A stretch of DNA of 64,000 nt from Blastomussa wellsi (Eukaryota > Cnidaria > Anthozoa > Scleractinia > Plerogyridae), in assembly GCA_947652115.1 (NCBI GenBank), contig OX393573.1:12369362-12433361 (forward strand), in the 5' to 3' direction. The notes beneath the pieces are model-generated. The model saw nothing but the letters and a program-made list of their open reading frames with translations. It searched no databases and was not told where the DNA came from. A program made the translations under genes and the position numbers. This document shows positions 14,037 through 27,400 of the stretch, one piece after another (the stretch's first letter is position 1; every line of letters begins with the position of its first letter).

Positions 14037-14771
14037 ATTTTTATAGATGGCTTCTGAAAATGCGTGACTCCTAAAACAGCGTGCGTGATCAGTGGATCTT
14101 AAGCGTGACCCAGCGTCAGTGGTTTGATTAGCCTTCTTGTAGCCGTACCCCCCCCCCCCCCACCCCCACCCCGTCCACTCGAGGGAAAATGGGGGGCTAT
14201 GGGGGGGGGGGGCTATAATTTGATAATAGAAAAACAGGCAAGGGCATAGCCTGGGATGATTATTGGAAATCGAGATAAACAATACGTCACCATTTCCTTT
14301 GTACTGGGCAACTTGGTAACGAAACAAAGGACATCCAAGGTCAATAGATTCACTCCCGGTTTTCTTCGTTCAAAACGTGATTAACACGACAACGAGAGGA
14401 GATACACTTTTATTATATCTAGAATGTTTATTCACCCAGTATAAAACTGAAATAAAAGACTCATTATATTTTCTTTGGATCCTGATCGAGGCGTGCAAAA
14501 CAATTTTGTTCCCTGGGCGGCCGGTGACAAAGGGCATTCAAGGTCGATTGACTCGTTCCCAGTATCGACGTTGCAAATCCAAAATGGCGGCCGTATTTCC
14601 TCTATAAATAGTTACTCCCAGCTTTATAAATACTGAGATTGTGTTTTATTTAATTAGATTCATACGGCTCTGTGCTGCCTGCATTCTTGTCCACGGAGAT
14701 TCCATCTGTTTCCTGCACTAGAGGTCGGCCGAGCTGAGGAAGTCGGTTGGTTTCGCTTCCAAGAAACCATC
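14037..14771. promoter_or_regulatory. Divergent promoter region of P450 genes B and C
   Basis: The 735 bp separate the start codons of B (minus) and C (plus). Toward gene C there is TATAAATA at 14603-14610, about 160 bp before the ATG, and AAAATGGCGGCC at 14581-14592, a YY1-like element often seen near metazoan starts. A 38-bp segment occurs twice (14324-14361 and 14527-14564), each with a nuclear-receptor-like half-site (CCAAGGTCA at 14335, TCAAGGTCG at 14538). On the gene B side a C13 run (14148-14160) and a G12 run (14201-14212) can pair or form a quadruplex. Roles are inferred from motif and position. Confidence 0.5.
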
Positions 14772-17700
14772 ATGTTTTTAATGGTGGTTTTTTCTTTGTT
14801 GGTGGCCGCTCTTGCGTTCATGACGTTAATGCTGCTTGTGAAATATCAAGCTTTAGCTTCAGTGAGGAAGCTCCCAGGCCCAAGACCCAACCTTTTATTT
14901 GGCAATGCTTTGCAATTTGCAAGGTCTCCAGATGGTAAGCGAAACGTTTTATTTATGCACCTGCGATGTCAATGTAAATCCTGCGGGTGGGGGGGGGGGG
15001 GGGGGGGGGTGGTGCGGGCATTGGTGGGGGATTTGACATGCAGTTAACGTCTCGAACTGGGGACTTTTCACCGTTTTATTGGGATTGCTAGCAACATTTT
15101 ATTGCCTTTCAACTCTTTTGACCATCTACAATTGCCCTTGGGCCGGGCAATTGAACAGAAACTCTCAGCTCAGTTCAAATCCCTGCCTATACCCGAACTC
15201 CCCCACCACTGCGTTAGTTACATTGACAGGTGCATTAGTGTTTGTAAATTGTTATAAATAAGCTTAATTTCATAAAAATTTGCTTTTATTAAAAAAAATA
15301 AGATGTCTAGTATTCATTAATAAACATGCAGTAACAATCGTACAACAATGAGCCCTTCCATTTAATATCTGCAAACCCCATATTGGAGGACTGAGAAAAT
15401 ATGAGGGGGAGGGAACTATGGCAGTTCTTTTGATCTCTGTTTTCTTTCTGAAGGGGGGATTTGTTGGCACTTTGATCTTGCTTAATTCTGAATGGGTCGT
15501 CAAAAGCTATTTATTTTTGGAGGGGGTAGACACTCAAGTAGTGGAGGTGGGGGAGGGGGTAGGGAGTAGGTATTAAATGGAATGGTCCAATGTTAGACAG
15601 ACCATTTTGTCAAACAACTTTGAGATTGTCATTGCAAAATTATGTAGACTACTTCACTATAATAATTTGTTGATTTCTTTTATAACGTTCTATGCAAACT
15701 ATTGTTTTCTAATATATAATTTACATTAATTATGTGTAGACCTCCTTAAGCAAATCTTGCATTGGTCAACTCAGTATCGTGGTGGACTATTCTGTCTGTG
15801 GCTTGGTCCAATCACTCCTTTAGTGCTAACTTATAAACCTGAATTGGCAGAGGTTAGTACTTAGTCTTGCAGCAATAGGTCACAAATACACATTCGCTCC
15901 AACAAAGGGCTAACGCTCGAAATGTCAGCTCTTGAATCTCTTTACGGTGGCCAATTCACATTATCAACCCAGTTGATAAAACCAAATTATGTTACACACA
16001 TACACTAGTTTTGCTTGTTTGGTTCACTTTTGTTAATAAATTCCGGGAGGATAAATTGTGGGAGGCGCAGTGGGTTAATGGTTAGTGCGCTGGACACCGG
16101 ATCGGACGGTCCGGGTTCGAGCCTCCAGCCGGGGCACTGCGTTGTGTTGTTGGGCAAGACACTTTACTCGCACAGTGCCTCTCTTCACCCAGGTGTATAA
16201 ATGGGTACCGGCAAATTTACTGCTGGGGGGTAACCCTGTGATGCACTAGCATCCTGTCCATGGGGGAGTAGAAATGCTCTCTGTCGCTTCATGCTACAGA
16301 AACCGGATTAAGCTCCAGCCTGCCACTAGGCCCGAATGCAGACTTTACCCTACCAATATATTCCGGGCTCTTAGAAACAGTTCCTTGACTGGCAAAACAA
16401 CCAATTAGCAAAGGATGCTTTCTGAGCATTGTGTGTGGCATTTAGCGTGAGACCAAATTATGAATATTTCAATTCATTCAGTCACCAGATTGTCAGGGCT
16501 GACATTGACTAAAATTATACAAAACAATTGGCCCCTGTAATCAGCAATGCAATAATAATCTAGAAAGGCTAAAATTAGGTTCTTACTGTCAAATTATCTA
16601 AAAAAACTGTGAATACCTTAACATACACTGAAGTCACCATTGTCCTTTTCTGCTTTATCTTAAATAGTAACAAAAGCTGTGTTCCATAGCAATGTAATTG
16701 TTTTCTCAATGTACCATAATGGCCACTTTAGAAACAAGGTGGAATTTATGGGGTGGGTCTTTCTGACGGTCACATTCTACAATTTTAAAATCTGAATCAC
16801 TTTTGTTAATTATGATGGTCATGATGATGATTGTGATAATGATACTAAAATGATATTAAAACCAACGATAATACTAGTAATAATGATTTCAATTAAAATC
16901 TATAACTAGCTGTGTGCAATGATGCTGAATAGAGATACTGTGTAGTAACAGCCCACATTTGCTATACATAACTCCAAAACGTTTGGGTTAGAAAAGTAAA
17001 ATTGTTAACTGTTAATTCTCGAAATTTAGTGTTTTGTAGCCACTGTCAGGAAAGCAGTACACTACACAACACTCTCATTGCGACTAGTTTATTCTCCATA
17101 TTGTCCCAACTATATGCATATGCTATATGCACGTGCTTCTAAATTATTCCGATCACGTCATCAATTGAACATAATGTATTACATAACAATAATTCGCACA
17201 AACACTAAATCCCTCCCTTGATTGAATTTGAAAATCAGCCCGAATCAGTAAATGCTATTTTCTGGCAAATAGGCGAAACCAACAAAACAAAAGTAAAGCT
17301 CAATACAAGTCCTGAGCTAGTCCTAGGCCATCCAGCCTTCTACGAGTTCAGTTCTAACTGTTCACTGCTCACGGTTGATAATCATTCAGATGTGCAGGTG
17401 CACATCTAACACGAACTGATCACCGTACACACTGGTTCTCTGCCTGTAAGCTGTCTCTTTCCTGGTTTAACGGGAAGTTCACATTAAAGACAAAATCATC
17501 CTAATCCTGAAGTACAATGTCCTGGTGTAACCTGCGTACATGAGATACATTGCACATACACACCTGTCCTTTTCCTCGCTGCAGAATGAGACTCGGACCC
17601 TTACGTTCAAGCACTGTGTACGGCTGAGGGTCGAACCGCGTTGATAACTTGTTCCGCCTTGCCTGTTGAAGTAACACTTGGTCCCCTGGTTTGATGTCAG

Positions 17701-20700
17701 AGTAGCTTGCCCCAGTTCTTTTATCTGCATAAGCCTTTGTGCTCTGCTTTACTTGCCTGTCCTTTACTTGTGCTGACTGTAGGGCAGCTGACAAATCATT
17801 AGATAACTTTACTTCAACCTGTGGTACTTTCGTTCTGATCTCTCGCCCAAGATGGAGAAGAGCTGGTGACACTCCTGTAGATGCATGAGGTGTCGCACGG
17901 TAGTTCAGCAGGAAGGTATATATGTCTGTGGGCCGGTACGAATCGCTTTCTCGATTGTCCTGTTGAACCTCTCAACTGCTGCATTCGCCTGAGGCCAATA
18001 GGGCGTGACTTTCCGGTGGTTGATGCCATGTGTAGCTAGGAAATTCTCAAATTCCTCAGAAAAAAGATTCGCTCCATTGTCAGTCGCAACCTTCTCTGGC
18101 AATCCATGCACCGAAAAGGTCTTTTAAATATGTCTGATTATGGCCGCAGACGTAGTGGAACGCAGAATGGCTACTTCTGGCCAACGCGTACAGGCATCTT
18201 CACAAACTAACAAACTTTCCCCAGAAGGAAAGGGTCCACATAGGTCCACATGCACCTCTTGCCATGGTCGGTCAGACAGACCGTAGGTCGGAGTGGTTCA
18301 GACTTAGACCTGTCTGCGACAGACTGGCAGAGTACACACGCCTTGACCATTTCTTCCACCTGATGCACAATGCCTGGCCACCACACTTTTTCTCTGACCA
18401 TCTGTTTGGTCCGCACAATTCCTTGGTGCCCTTCATGTGCATTAGAAATGGTTGCCCACCAAAGAGTACTCGGCACAACAATCCGAGAGCCTCGCAGAAT
18501 GACTCCATTGCTTGCACACCGTTCATCTTTAACCCACTTGTAGGGTTTGAGTTCTGGCATGTCTGGCCACTCAGCGCCATTCAAACAGCATTGCACTTGT
18601 TGCAGTATTGGATCTGCCTTGGTCGCACTTGCAGTCTCTTTAAGTGTGAGTACTTTTAAAACTTCATTTACCATAACGTAGGTAATGTACTCTTCCGCAA
18701 TGTTCCTATCGCAGAACGGCTGGTTCCCTAGTGGCAAGCGCGAGAGTACATCAGCGGGGTTAGTCTTGTTAGTCTAGTGAACTTGTTTTCAGTGTGCAAG
18801 GTGAACTGTTTGCTATATAAGTAAATGTGAAACCGTTCGCAGGCCCAATCAACTGCCAACGCTTCCTTCTCAGTTTGCGACTATCGTCGCTCGACATCAG
18901 TCAAAGTACGACTAGCATAGGCCACAGGGCGAACAGTGTCGTTGCTGTGCTGAAGTAAATCGCACCCAGTCCCACTGGGCTAGCATCCACTTTCAGTTCC
19001 GTGCATGTTGCTTGATCATAATGTGCAACAACACAGTCGCTGGTGAGAACAGCTCGAAGACGATCAAATGCATCCTGCTGGATCTCACCCCAGACCCACT
19101 CTGAGTCGCTTCTGGTCGGCGTTCGTAACGGTTCTGCAAGGGTTGCAAAATTCGGGATAAAGCGTGCACAGTAAATTACCAGCCCAAGGAAACTCCGCAC
19201 TTCAGTTGCATTCTTTGGTGGTCTTGCATTTCGCATTGCCTCCACTTTCTTGTCATCTGGCGCTATGCCATTAGCAGAAATCTTGAACCCAAAGAAGACT
19301 AATTCTGGTACACTGAAAATACACTTTTCACGGTTGAGTGTAAGTCCCTTGCTCTCAAGGCGCGAGAGTGTCCGGTCCAAGTTCTTGTCATGACTCTCCT
19401 GATCAGAGCCAAACACAATGATATCATCGGAAATGTTCCGTGCTCCGGGAATTCCTTGTAGAGTCTACTGAATCACATATTGATACATTTCCGGTGCAGA
19501 CGACATGCCAAATATTAAGCGTTTGTAGCGCTTAAGTCCCTTGTGTAATGTAGCAAGCGCTCCTATTCTGGGTGTAGTTCAACTTGATGATACCCCCATT
19601 GCAAATCAAGTTTTGAGAACACAGCAGCTCCATTGAGTGCCTCCAATGTTTCCTCGAGGGTTGGCATCGGATGTCGCTCTCTAATGACAGCTTCATTAGC
19701 GCGACACATATCAACACAAACTCGCACATCACCACTGGACTTTGGAACAGCCACTAAAGGTGAAACCCACGGCGTTTGGCCCTGGACGTCTTCAATAATA
19801 TCAAGATCTTGTAGCTCCTGAAGCTTTTTCTCCACATCTTTGCGAACATGAAATGGAACAGCCACTACCCTGGCTGTTCAGAAGCCGCTTCTATTGTATT
19901 GGCACGAAGGTTAGACGCTTCAATCAATCGAGCAATTTGGAGAAGTCCGTCAAGTTTTAGGTCTGTTTCTCGTAATAGTCGACGGCGAAGGTTGTTCGAA
20001 GCACATTTGTCGATGATCTGGTCTCGAATCATTTCATCAACCTTGTCGAACTCACACGTTTTCTCAAGGCCCCTCAAACGAGTAACATACGCATCAATAC
20101 CTTCGGTCGGCCCTTGTACTGCCTGTCGAAATGCGAGTCGCTCAAAGGGAACGTTCTTCTTCGGCTCAAAATGCTCCTTCAGTTTGGCCAGTGCCGTATT
20201 GTAATCCTCTGCAGTGTCACTTAGAGTTTTGAAGACCGTTTGCACTTCAGCACCCGCCAAATGAAGCAAGACCGCACGCTTTTGCTTCTTGTCGGTAATA
20301 TTGGACGCAGTAAGAAAGTATTCCAAACCTTTGACCCATCTCGACCAGCGCTGCCCGAGCTTCGTTTGGTCACTTGTAGCTGAAAAAGGTTGGACAGCAG
20401 GCAGTTGTAATGCGGTTGCCATCTCGTCCGCCTGATCCTCTTGATCAGAGTTCGGCATGAAGTTCAAGCATACTCGTTGCCAAATTTAGTGTTTTGTAGC
20501 CCCGGTCAGGAAAGCAGTACACTACACAACACTCGCATTGCGACTAGTTTATTCTCCCCATTGTCCCAACCATATACAGCAATCACGTGCTACTAAATCA
20601 TTCCGATCACGTCATCAACTGAACATAATATATTACATTACAATAATTCGCACAAACACTAAACAAAAGACATTTGATTCAAATATAACAAAAAAATAAT

Positions 20701-21412
20701 ATAGAAGTTTAACTGAAAACTTCAAAGCCACTGTGTCATGATTAAATTTGGATATATTGAACGTGGGAAGAGTAGATTAGTATGGGTAATCAAATGATGA
20801 CAAGTGAAATTAGGAAATTATTTCAGATTCATTTTGTCAAAATTCTTATAAGGGAGGGAAAGATGTGATATTATTTCCTAGTTTCATGAGTATACATTTT
20901 GATTACTTTTTAATATCATAGGTGACAAATTGCACTCACAATCTTGGGTTTTTGACGTGCTATTGTATCAAGAAATGTTATGCCAAATGTTGCCACGATA
21001 GCAATTTTGTTGGAAATTCGGCATATGACATTACAAATTAACATTGAAATTTTGTGCCAAAATTAAGGAGTTATTTGTCGCCCATGATATCAGAGATATA
21101 AGATATGTTATTTATTTCTACCAGGTGCTTTTAAGTAGTTCAAGACATACAAGCAAGTCTCCAGATTATAATTTTGTGCATCCATGGCTTGGGACAGGTG
21201 AGACCATTGCCATCTAAGCTTGGCCAGTGACTCAAGATCTCTCTCTATATATAGAGCGTTTTCACTCACATGACCCAAAAAAATAAATCGAAAACCATTC
21301 AGTGGACAGAGTCAAGAAACTATGACATTATAGAATATAAATAAAGAAAACACTTCTCCAAGTTTCAGGCGTGTGCGTTATTCCAAACTTCAGATATTGG
21401 TCGAAATGTCTC

Positions 21413-21447
<35 letters not shown>

Positions 21448-24400
21448 ATTGGTGTACCTCAGTGGAACACCAACATGGCGGCCGAAAATAGTGTAAACAT
21501 CTGGAGTTTACTTTGGTTATCTAGGCGACTGGTTGCCTGTTTTGAACAAACAGATGTTCATATAAACACTTTTCCTAATACTTAAACTTCTAAAATGGCT
21601 AAATCTCGCGAGATAAATATGTGTTTTTCGACATGCATGATCGTAACTGTAAGTCACATACCGCCATAACACTGAAATTCAAATTGCGCTAGTTTCCAAA
21701 CGAAGAACGCTGTTGACCTGAAAAGTTGTACACAGATATAAATTTACCACCTCTTATTCCTGATGAGTATAAAAAGACTGGTGGCTCTTTGGTTTTGGAT
21801 TTTAGAATTTTATTAAGTCACGTGAAAACGCTCTATAGGATAGGATCTGTTTAAACATTGAGTGAATGAAGTCAGGGAGATGACATAGTTGATAAAAAGT
21901 GCCTTTTTTGTCACCGACTTGTATATTTTGGCAAGCCATTTCAGCTAACTCTTAAGCCTTCAACATCAGTTAGCCGAAAGGTGTTGCCAAAAGTTACAAG
22001 TAAGTGACATTAAGTCACACAAGTGCATCAGGTAGCATGGGGTGGAAGGACTTTCCCTGTTCTAAAGTTAATGGCCGGGATCTTTCTGTTCTTGTTAGAG
22101 GTTGAAATCAGCTTCAAGGTTATTAGTCAAATATTTTAGGTTGAAAATCCCATAATTAACTAGTTTTTCAAGAACAGCTCTCCCCACCCCACCACCCCCA
22201 AGCTAGATTGGCTCTTGGGAATAACCTAAATACCCTAAACTTTTGTGTTTCTCGTTTATCTTTTCACAAAGAATTATTTACCTTCGTCAACAATACTTTG
22301 GATATTGCTTAACAACGTTTTTTTTTTTCTCTCTCTCTTTTCTAAATTTCGGATGGATAACAATAACGTAACCAAGGCTTATTAACCAGGTAAACTGATT
22401 TAACTACATTACATACATTGCACATTGTTATATTTAGCTATATTGTAGCTATTGTACACGTGTGTTATTGTTCATTTTCATTACTGGTTCAAGTGTTATT
22501 TTTGTTTTGTTTCAATCTCATTACCCTGAAACAAATGAAAATAAAAATTGAACCGAGGATAAAATTGAACAGCAGCATATCTTTTCTAAAGATTCCTGAT
22601 ATCAAACAAGGCAATTATATGTATAGGGTGGTAGAAATCATACTCATACTCATACTCGTACTCATTTTTCTTGGACAATTCCATCCAAGGGGGAAGGCGC
22701 AGTGATGTTATCCCTACAGTAATCACCAACTCGTGATACGAGGCCGGACGACAACACCGGGAACCTCATTCCCGACTCTTTGCGAGAAGTGCGTGGGTTC
22801 TTTAGCGTCCCCTGCTTGCCAAGCCGTAACACTGAAGATGCAGGAGACGGGACCTACAGTTTTTCGTCCTTACCCGATAAGACTAGAGTGTCTAACCGTT
22901 TGCAGATGCTATTATTCTATTCAACATTTTGCGACACCATGTCTCAGCATTACACATTAATGAATATTATGGGTAAATGTTAATATCAGAATGCTTCCCA
23001 TAAGAAGTTTCAGACTTCCCTTGCATGTATGTGTTGGTGAAATTCACAAAGCAAAACGTATAATGTATCATAAAAGAAACCATAGCGACGAAATTCTGGT
23101 GAAATTTTGAATCTTTTATTAGTTATGTTTTTTCTCCTTAGTTGACAGTGTCCCTTTAGGGAGTACAGTTATATAATACCAACAAAAGATATACCGTTCT
23201 AACGAAATAATGGTCTTGGATATTACCATGGAAGGTACCCATGATGTAATTATTAACATACAACTTGTCCCATCCTAGTGATGGTGCAAAGTGGAAGACT
23301 CGTAGAAGATTGATAACACCAACTTTTCACTTTAAAATCTTGAACAACTTTATTCAAGTGTTTGAGGAACAGGCAGCCATATTGGTCACGCACCTTGAGG
23401 TACATATATGTAATATGTGTCCCGTTCGATCTGTTGTTTTGATTTTTCTTGGATTTTATCCTAACTATGGAAACAACGATGACGATGACGGTAACAATGA
23501 CGACAACGATGGCAATGACTTTAATAATAGCTACAGTGATGGCGATAATGATCGTGACTACGATGACAATGGCAATGATAATGACGATAATGTTGATAAT
23601 GGTGACGATAATGAAGACGATGATGGTAGCATTTGTTTCTGTGTCTTCCTGACAAACTGTATATTTATAAACAGAAGCATGTCAAGAAAGGTGCCTTCAA
23701 CATCATGCCTTACATCACACATTGTGCGTTGGACATTATATGCAGTAAGTGCGCCAATCCATCTAATGACAAAATTGTGTAATTTTTAAACGTACAAATA
23801 ACTAACAATTATACTGACTACATGGTATGAGGTTGAGCTCAATATTTTTATCGCGTGATAGAAATCGGGAGAGAGTAATCTAATTGTTTTGGTACAAAAA
23901 TATACCAAGCGTTCAAAGTGAATTACTTTTGACACTCAAGTGAAACATTTTTAGGGCATTTTATGGTAGATTTATAATCGTTATCGTTGTTGCAGTTTAC
24001 ACGTCCAGTAACTAAGTTACTTCTTAATATAATTAAGTAAAGAAATTACTTAAATAAGCTCAAAATTGACATCAACAATTACAATGGTATAAGGAAGAAA
24101 CGAAAAGGATGGAGTGAGTGAGAAGGCTATGGGTATGGTGTTGCCTCCCAAGAGTGGTACGCAGTCCATCAGTGTTACAAGAGTGCGGTGCATAAAAGAC
24201 TTACGAAATGACAGATGCTTATGCACTCAACGATGCACTTTAAGATGTGATTTTGCACATTTTCACTTTAATCTCATTTTAGCTCCTTTACAAAGCTGTT
24301 CCTCGTGTTTGCAAAAAGTAGCGCAGAATTAATTGTACATTCATGTTAGTTGTATGAGTAATTTTATCCATATTTTAACATCGTTTCATATTGTAATTAT

Positions 24401-27400
24401 TTTTTACACGACCCCACAAGCTTTAGCTTTAAATTTTATCGTGTTTAAATAAAGGATATGATGATGATGATGATGATGTATGGAGATGCAACGGTGAAAA
24501 TGGCGCCTGCGATAGAGTTTGAATGATATCAATTTGGTTGTGCGAACATCTTACCTACCTGCAACTTAGGAACATCGTCGAAAGAATTATTTCGGTTCAC
24601 ACAGCAGATATTAAATTGCTTGACTGGACAAAAACCACCATATCATGGGAGCATGCTGAAAACCACGAGCGCAAATGCCAGTGGCCCAACTTACATTTAT
24701 TTTAGACACTGCCTTTGAGGCGACCGCTTGCAACTTTTTAATCACAAAAAAATGCAAGACTTGCTTGAGTTAGTAGTGTTGCCCGAGCATCATTTGACCT
24801 CTTTCTTTTTGTCGTTGAAGCTTCTTAAAAAACAATTTTATTGATGAATCCAGTTGAATTTCTTATTTATTTTCGGGACTGTTTACTCCGCCCAGTCATT
24901 GTAGTCAGACTGACATGTGGGTGGGCTAGCTAGTGACGAGAGTAGCAACGACAGCACCTTCATTCTTAGACGGCGTGGCAACGATAGCTCGTTGACGCGC
25001 TGTTCTGTTGGCAAATGCTCCTCGGACGGAGTTAAGTGAAACAGGAACGCTCGCCGATGATAGCTTCTCTTTTCATTGTTCTCTTTTTCGAGCCCTTTGA
25101 CGTGCCTTATAAGGGCGTCATTTCGGTTTGGAACTTCGCTTTTGTCGCTTTGCTGTTCATCGTTACACTTAACTCCATTCTAAAGCCTTCTAAAATTTTG
25201 TCTTTGTTCTTTAAGTAGAATCATGCATTTCTTTCTCTTTTTTGTTTCCTTCTGCTTCTTCCCCTCGAGCGATTCCCGCAGTCGCTTAGCTCCAGTTTTT
25301 CCTTTGTTTAATAAACACAGAAATGAAAACACACGCAAGCGAACCTCGACTGGGGTTTACTGATATTTATTTTTTTGTCTGCTAAAAACCCACACATTGT
25401 TACGCTATTGTCCCGCACCGGTGCAGTGCTGTACTTTTGCATTGCGCTCTGTTGTGCACTGAAAAGTGCACCCAAATATCGAACACGCTGCAGTGGCCTT
25501 GCACCGCATTGGTGCACTTTTGATTAACAAGTGGTGCCACCCTCGTACCCAGGGTCGCTTGGGAAACGAGCGACCCTGGAAAGATCCGATTTGAAGTCAG
25601 AAAATATCGGACTTCCGGTTGAACTGCGCATGCCTACCTTTCAAAAGCTTGACCCAACGAACTAAATGGAAATTTACTTCCGGCCATTTTTTTGTTTCCA
25701 AAACCAATCAAAATCGATCCTGTAATGGAACTTTCGAGAGTCGCTCGTTTCGTCAAGCCTGCGCAGTAAGAAACGAAGACTCGAGGGACGAGATTTCAAG
25801 TGGTGCGCTTTCAAGGTGGGCGTGGACTCAGTGTTGAGCATGTAAAACGGTATCTTTTGTGTCATAAAGGGAAGGCTTTGGGCCGTGTACAATAGGAATG
25901 GAATTACTTCATTTAATGTGCAACACAGAGGGACATTTTCACCGCTTTCTAAACTGAACTGTGTGTTACTCGAAAGGTTGACTGTGTGAAGTAGCCATTA
26001 CGGGCTCGCCATATTGGACAACGATAAGCTAAGTCATCACGTACACAGTAATAACTTCACAAAAACCCTTGCTGAAGCTGTGCAAGGTAGCAAAGAAACG
26101 TTTAGGGTATGTTTATGTGCAAGTCGAAATGAGTGAACAGTTGATGAAATCTGCCCTGAAAGATGTTTGGGGCATCAAGTTTTAATTTAGAACTACAACG
26201 ATAGTGTAATTGTTACAGTGCGCTCGAGAATTCGTCTGGAACATTTAATATCGCTATTTATTTCTTACTATTGCTTGTTGCTGGCAACATAAAGTAAACT
26301 ATAATTGTACCTTCCTCGCACGTTATTTAATAAAGATCAAACATTTGCCTGAATTCAAGCGAGTCTTGTAATGTAACTGAACACACACATAGCCATCATG
26401 TCTGAAATATCCATTGACAATACTTAAATATTGCTATGAAAAAAATGACTAATGATTTATTTTCATTGTTTGCAACAGTATCGTCCATGGACTCATCACC
26501 AAACGCACAAGGTGATGCCAATTCTCCATATGTCAATGCGGTTGTAAGGTAATTGAGCCCATTTCCTCATCTAATTATAATAGAGAATTTTCGTATTCCC
26601 CGACAGCCCTGGTGCGAGAGCCTTCTGAACATGAATGCGAGACTAATGCGGGGAACCTCGCTCGAAAATACAAAGAAACATGAGGAAAATTAGGGAAGGG
26701 GTGCCGGAAAACCAAAATAGCATCCAATGCCGCAAGGCTGTAGAGCTTATAAGTGATCTGCAGGCTAGAGGAATGCCGGTATTAAACAAAAATGCCAAAA
26801 ACTGTGGCAGGAATGACAGAGAAGGCTCGCACGGCTACTCGTACTCGTCACAGACACAAATTGTTTACTTTCTTCTTATTTGCAACTCTGTTAATTTATA
26901 TAATTATTTTTTTCAGGGAGAAAATTAAATGATCGTCAAACTGCAGAAACCACTATCGCTAAATAAAAGTGAAAAATTGGTCTTTGGACCTAAGGTTTGA
27001 TGTATTTGGCTCAAAACGAATTTGAAAGTTTTGGTCAGTTTAGCGATCAAACAAATATGCCGGCGAGTGAGAATATTTACTTGTAGTTTTCCAGTATCTT
27101 CCCCCTTTTGGTGGAAGCGAAATCAGATGGCCACAGACTAAACAGAATCAGTTCAGCAAAATATTTTGACGAAATAGTTAAAAAGTATTTGCTGGAGATT
27201 GGGGATATTGCCTTGTGTTGAAACATGCTTGACTCCCGACTGACGCGCACTCTCCTGTCAGTAAGTCAGTTCAATTAATCTGTGAATCTTCAAGGTCACT
27301 CGAACCAAATCTTTTTGCATTTTTGCCTAATCAAGATATTTTTTAACCTCCAGATCTTTATAAGCTGCAGAGCCTTGCAACTTTCAATGCTGTTTTGGTT

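Larger units (their letters stand above)
17030..20658 (-). mobile_element. Degraded Ty3/gypsy LTR retrotransposon, antisense in intron 2 of gene C
   Basis: LTRs at 17030-17204 and 20490-20658 begin TGTTTTGTAG and end ACAAACA on the plus strand and are about 90 percent alike by eye. A polypurine tract (AAGGGAGGGATTTAG on the minus strand) abuts the 3' LTR, and a primer-binding-like TTTGGCAACGAG follows the 5' LTR. Between them on the minus strand lie gag, reverse transcriptase, RNase H start, zinc-binding and core integrase segments in Ty3/gypsy order. At 3.6 kb it is shorter than usual (about 5 kb), and several frame breaks show that it is dead. The flanks TTTAG and CTAAA extend the LTR ends as an inverted repeat; no clear target duplication is visible. 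Confidence 0.9.

Noticed and set aside
22690..22930. Possible exon or dispersed repeat (ACGACAACACCGGGAACCTC region)
   Set aside because: It looks like a dispersed repeat I have seen in cnidarian DNA, but no ends or second copy are present here to support a feature.
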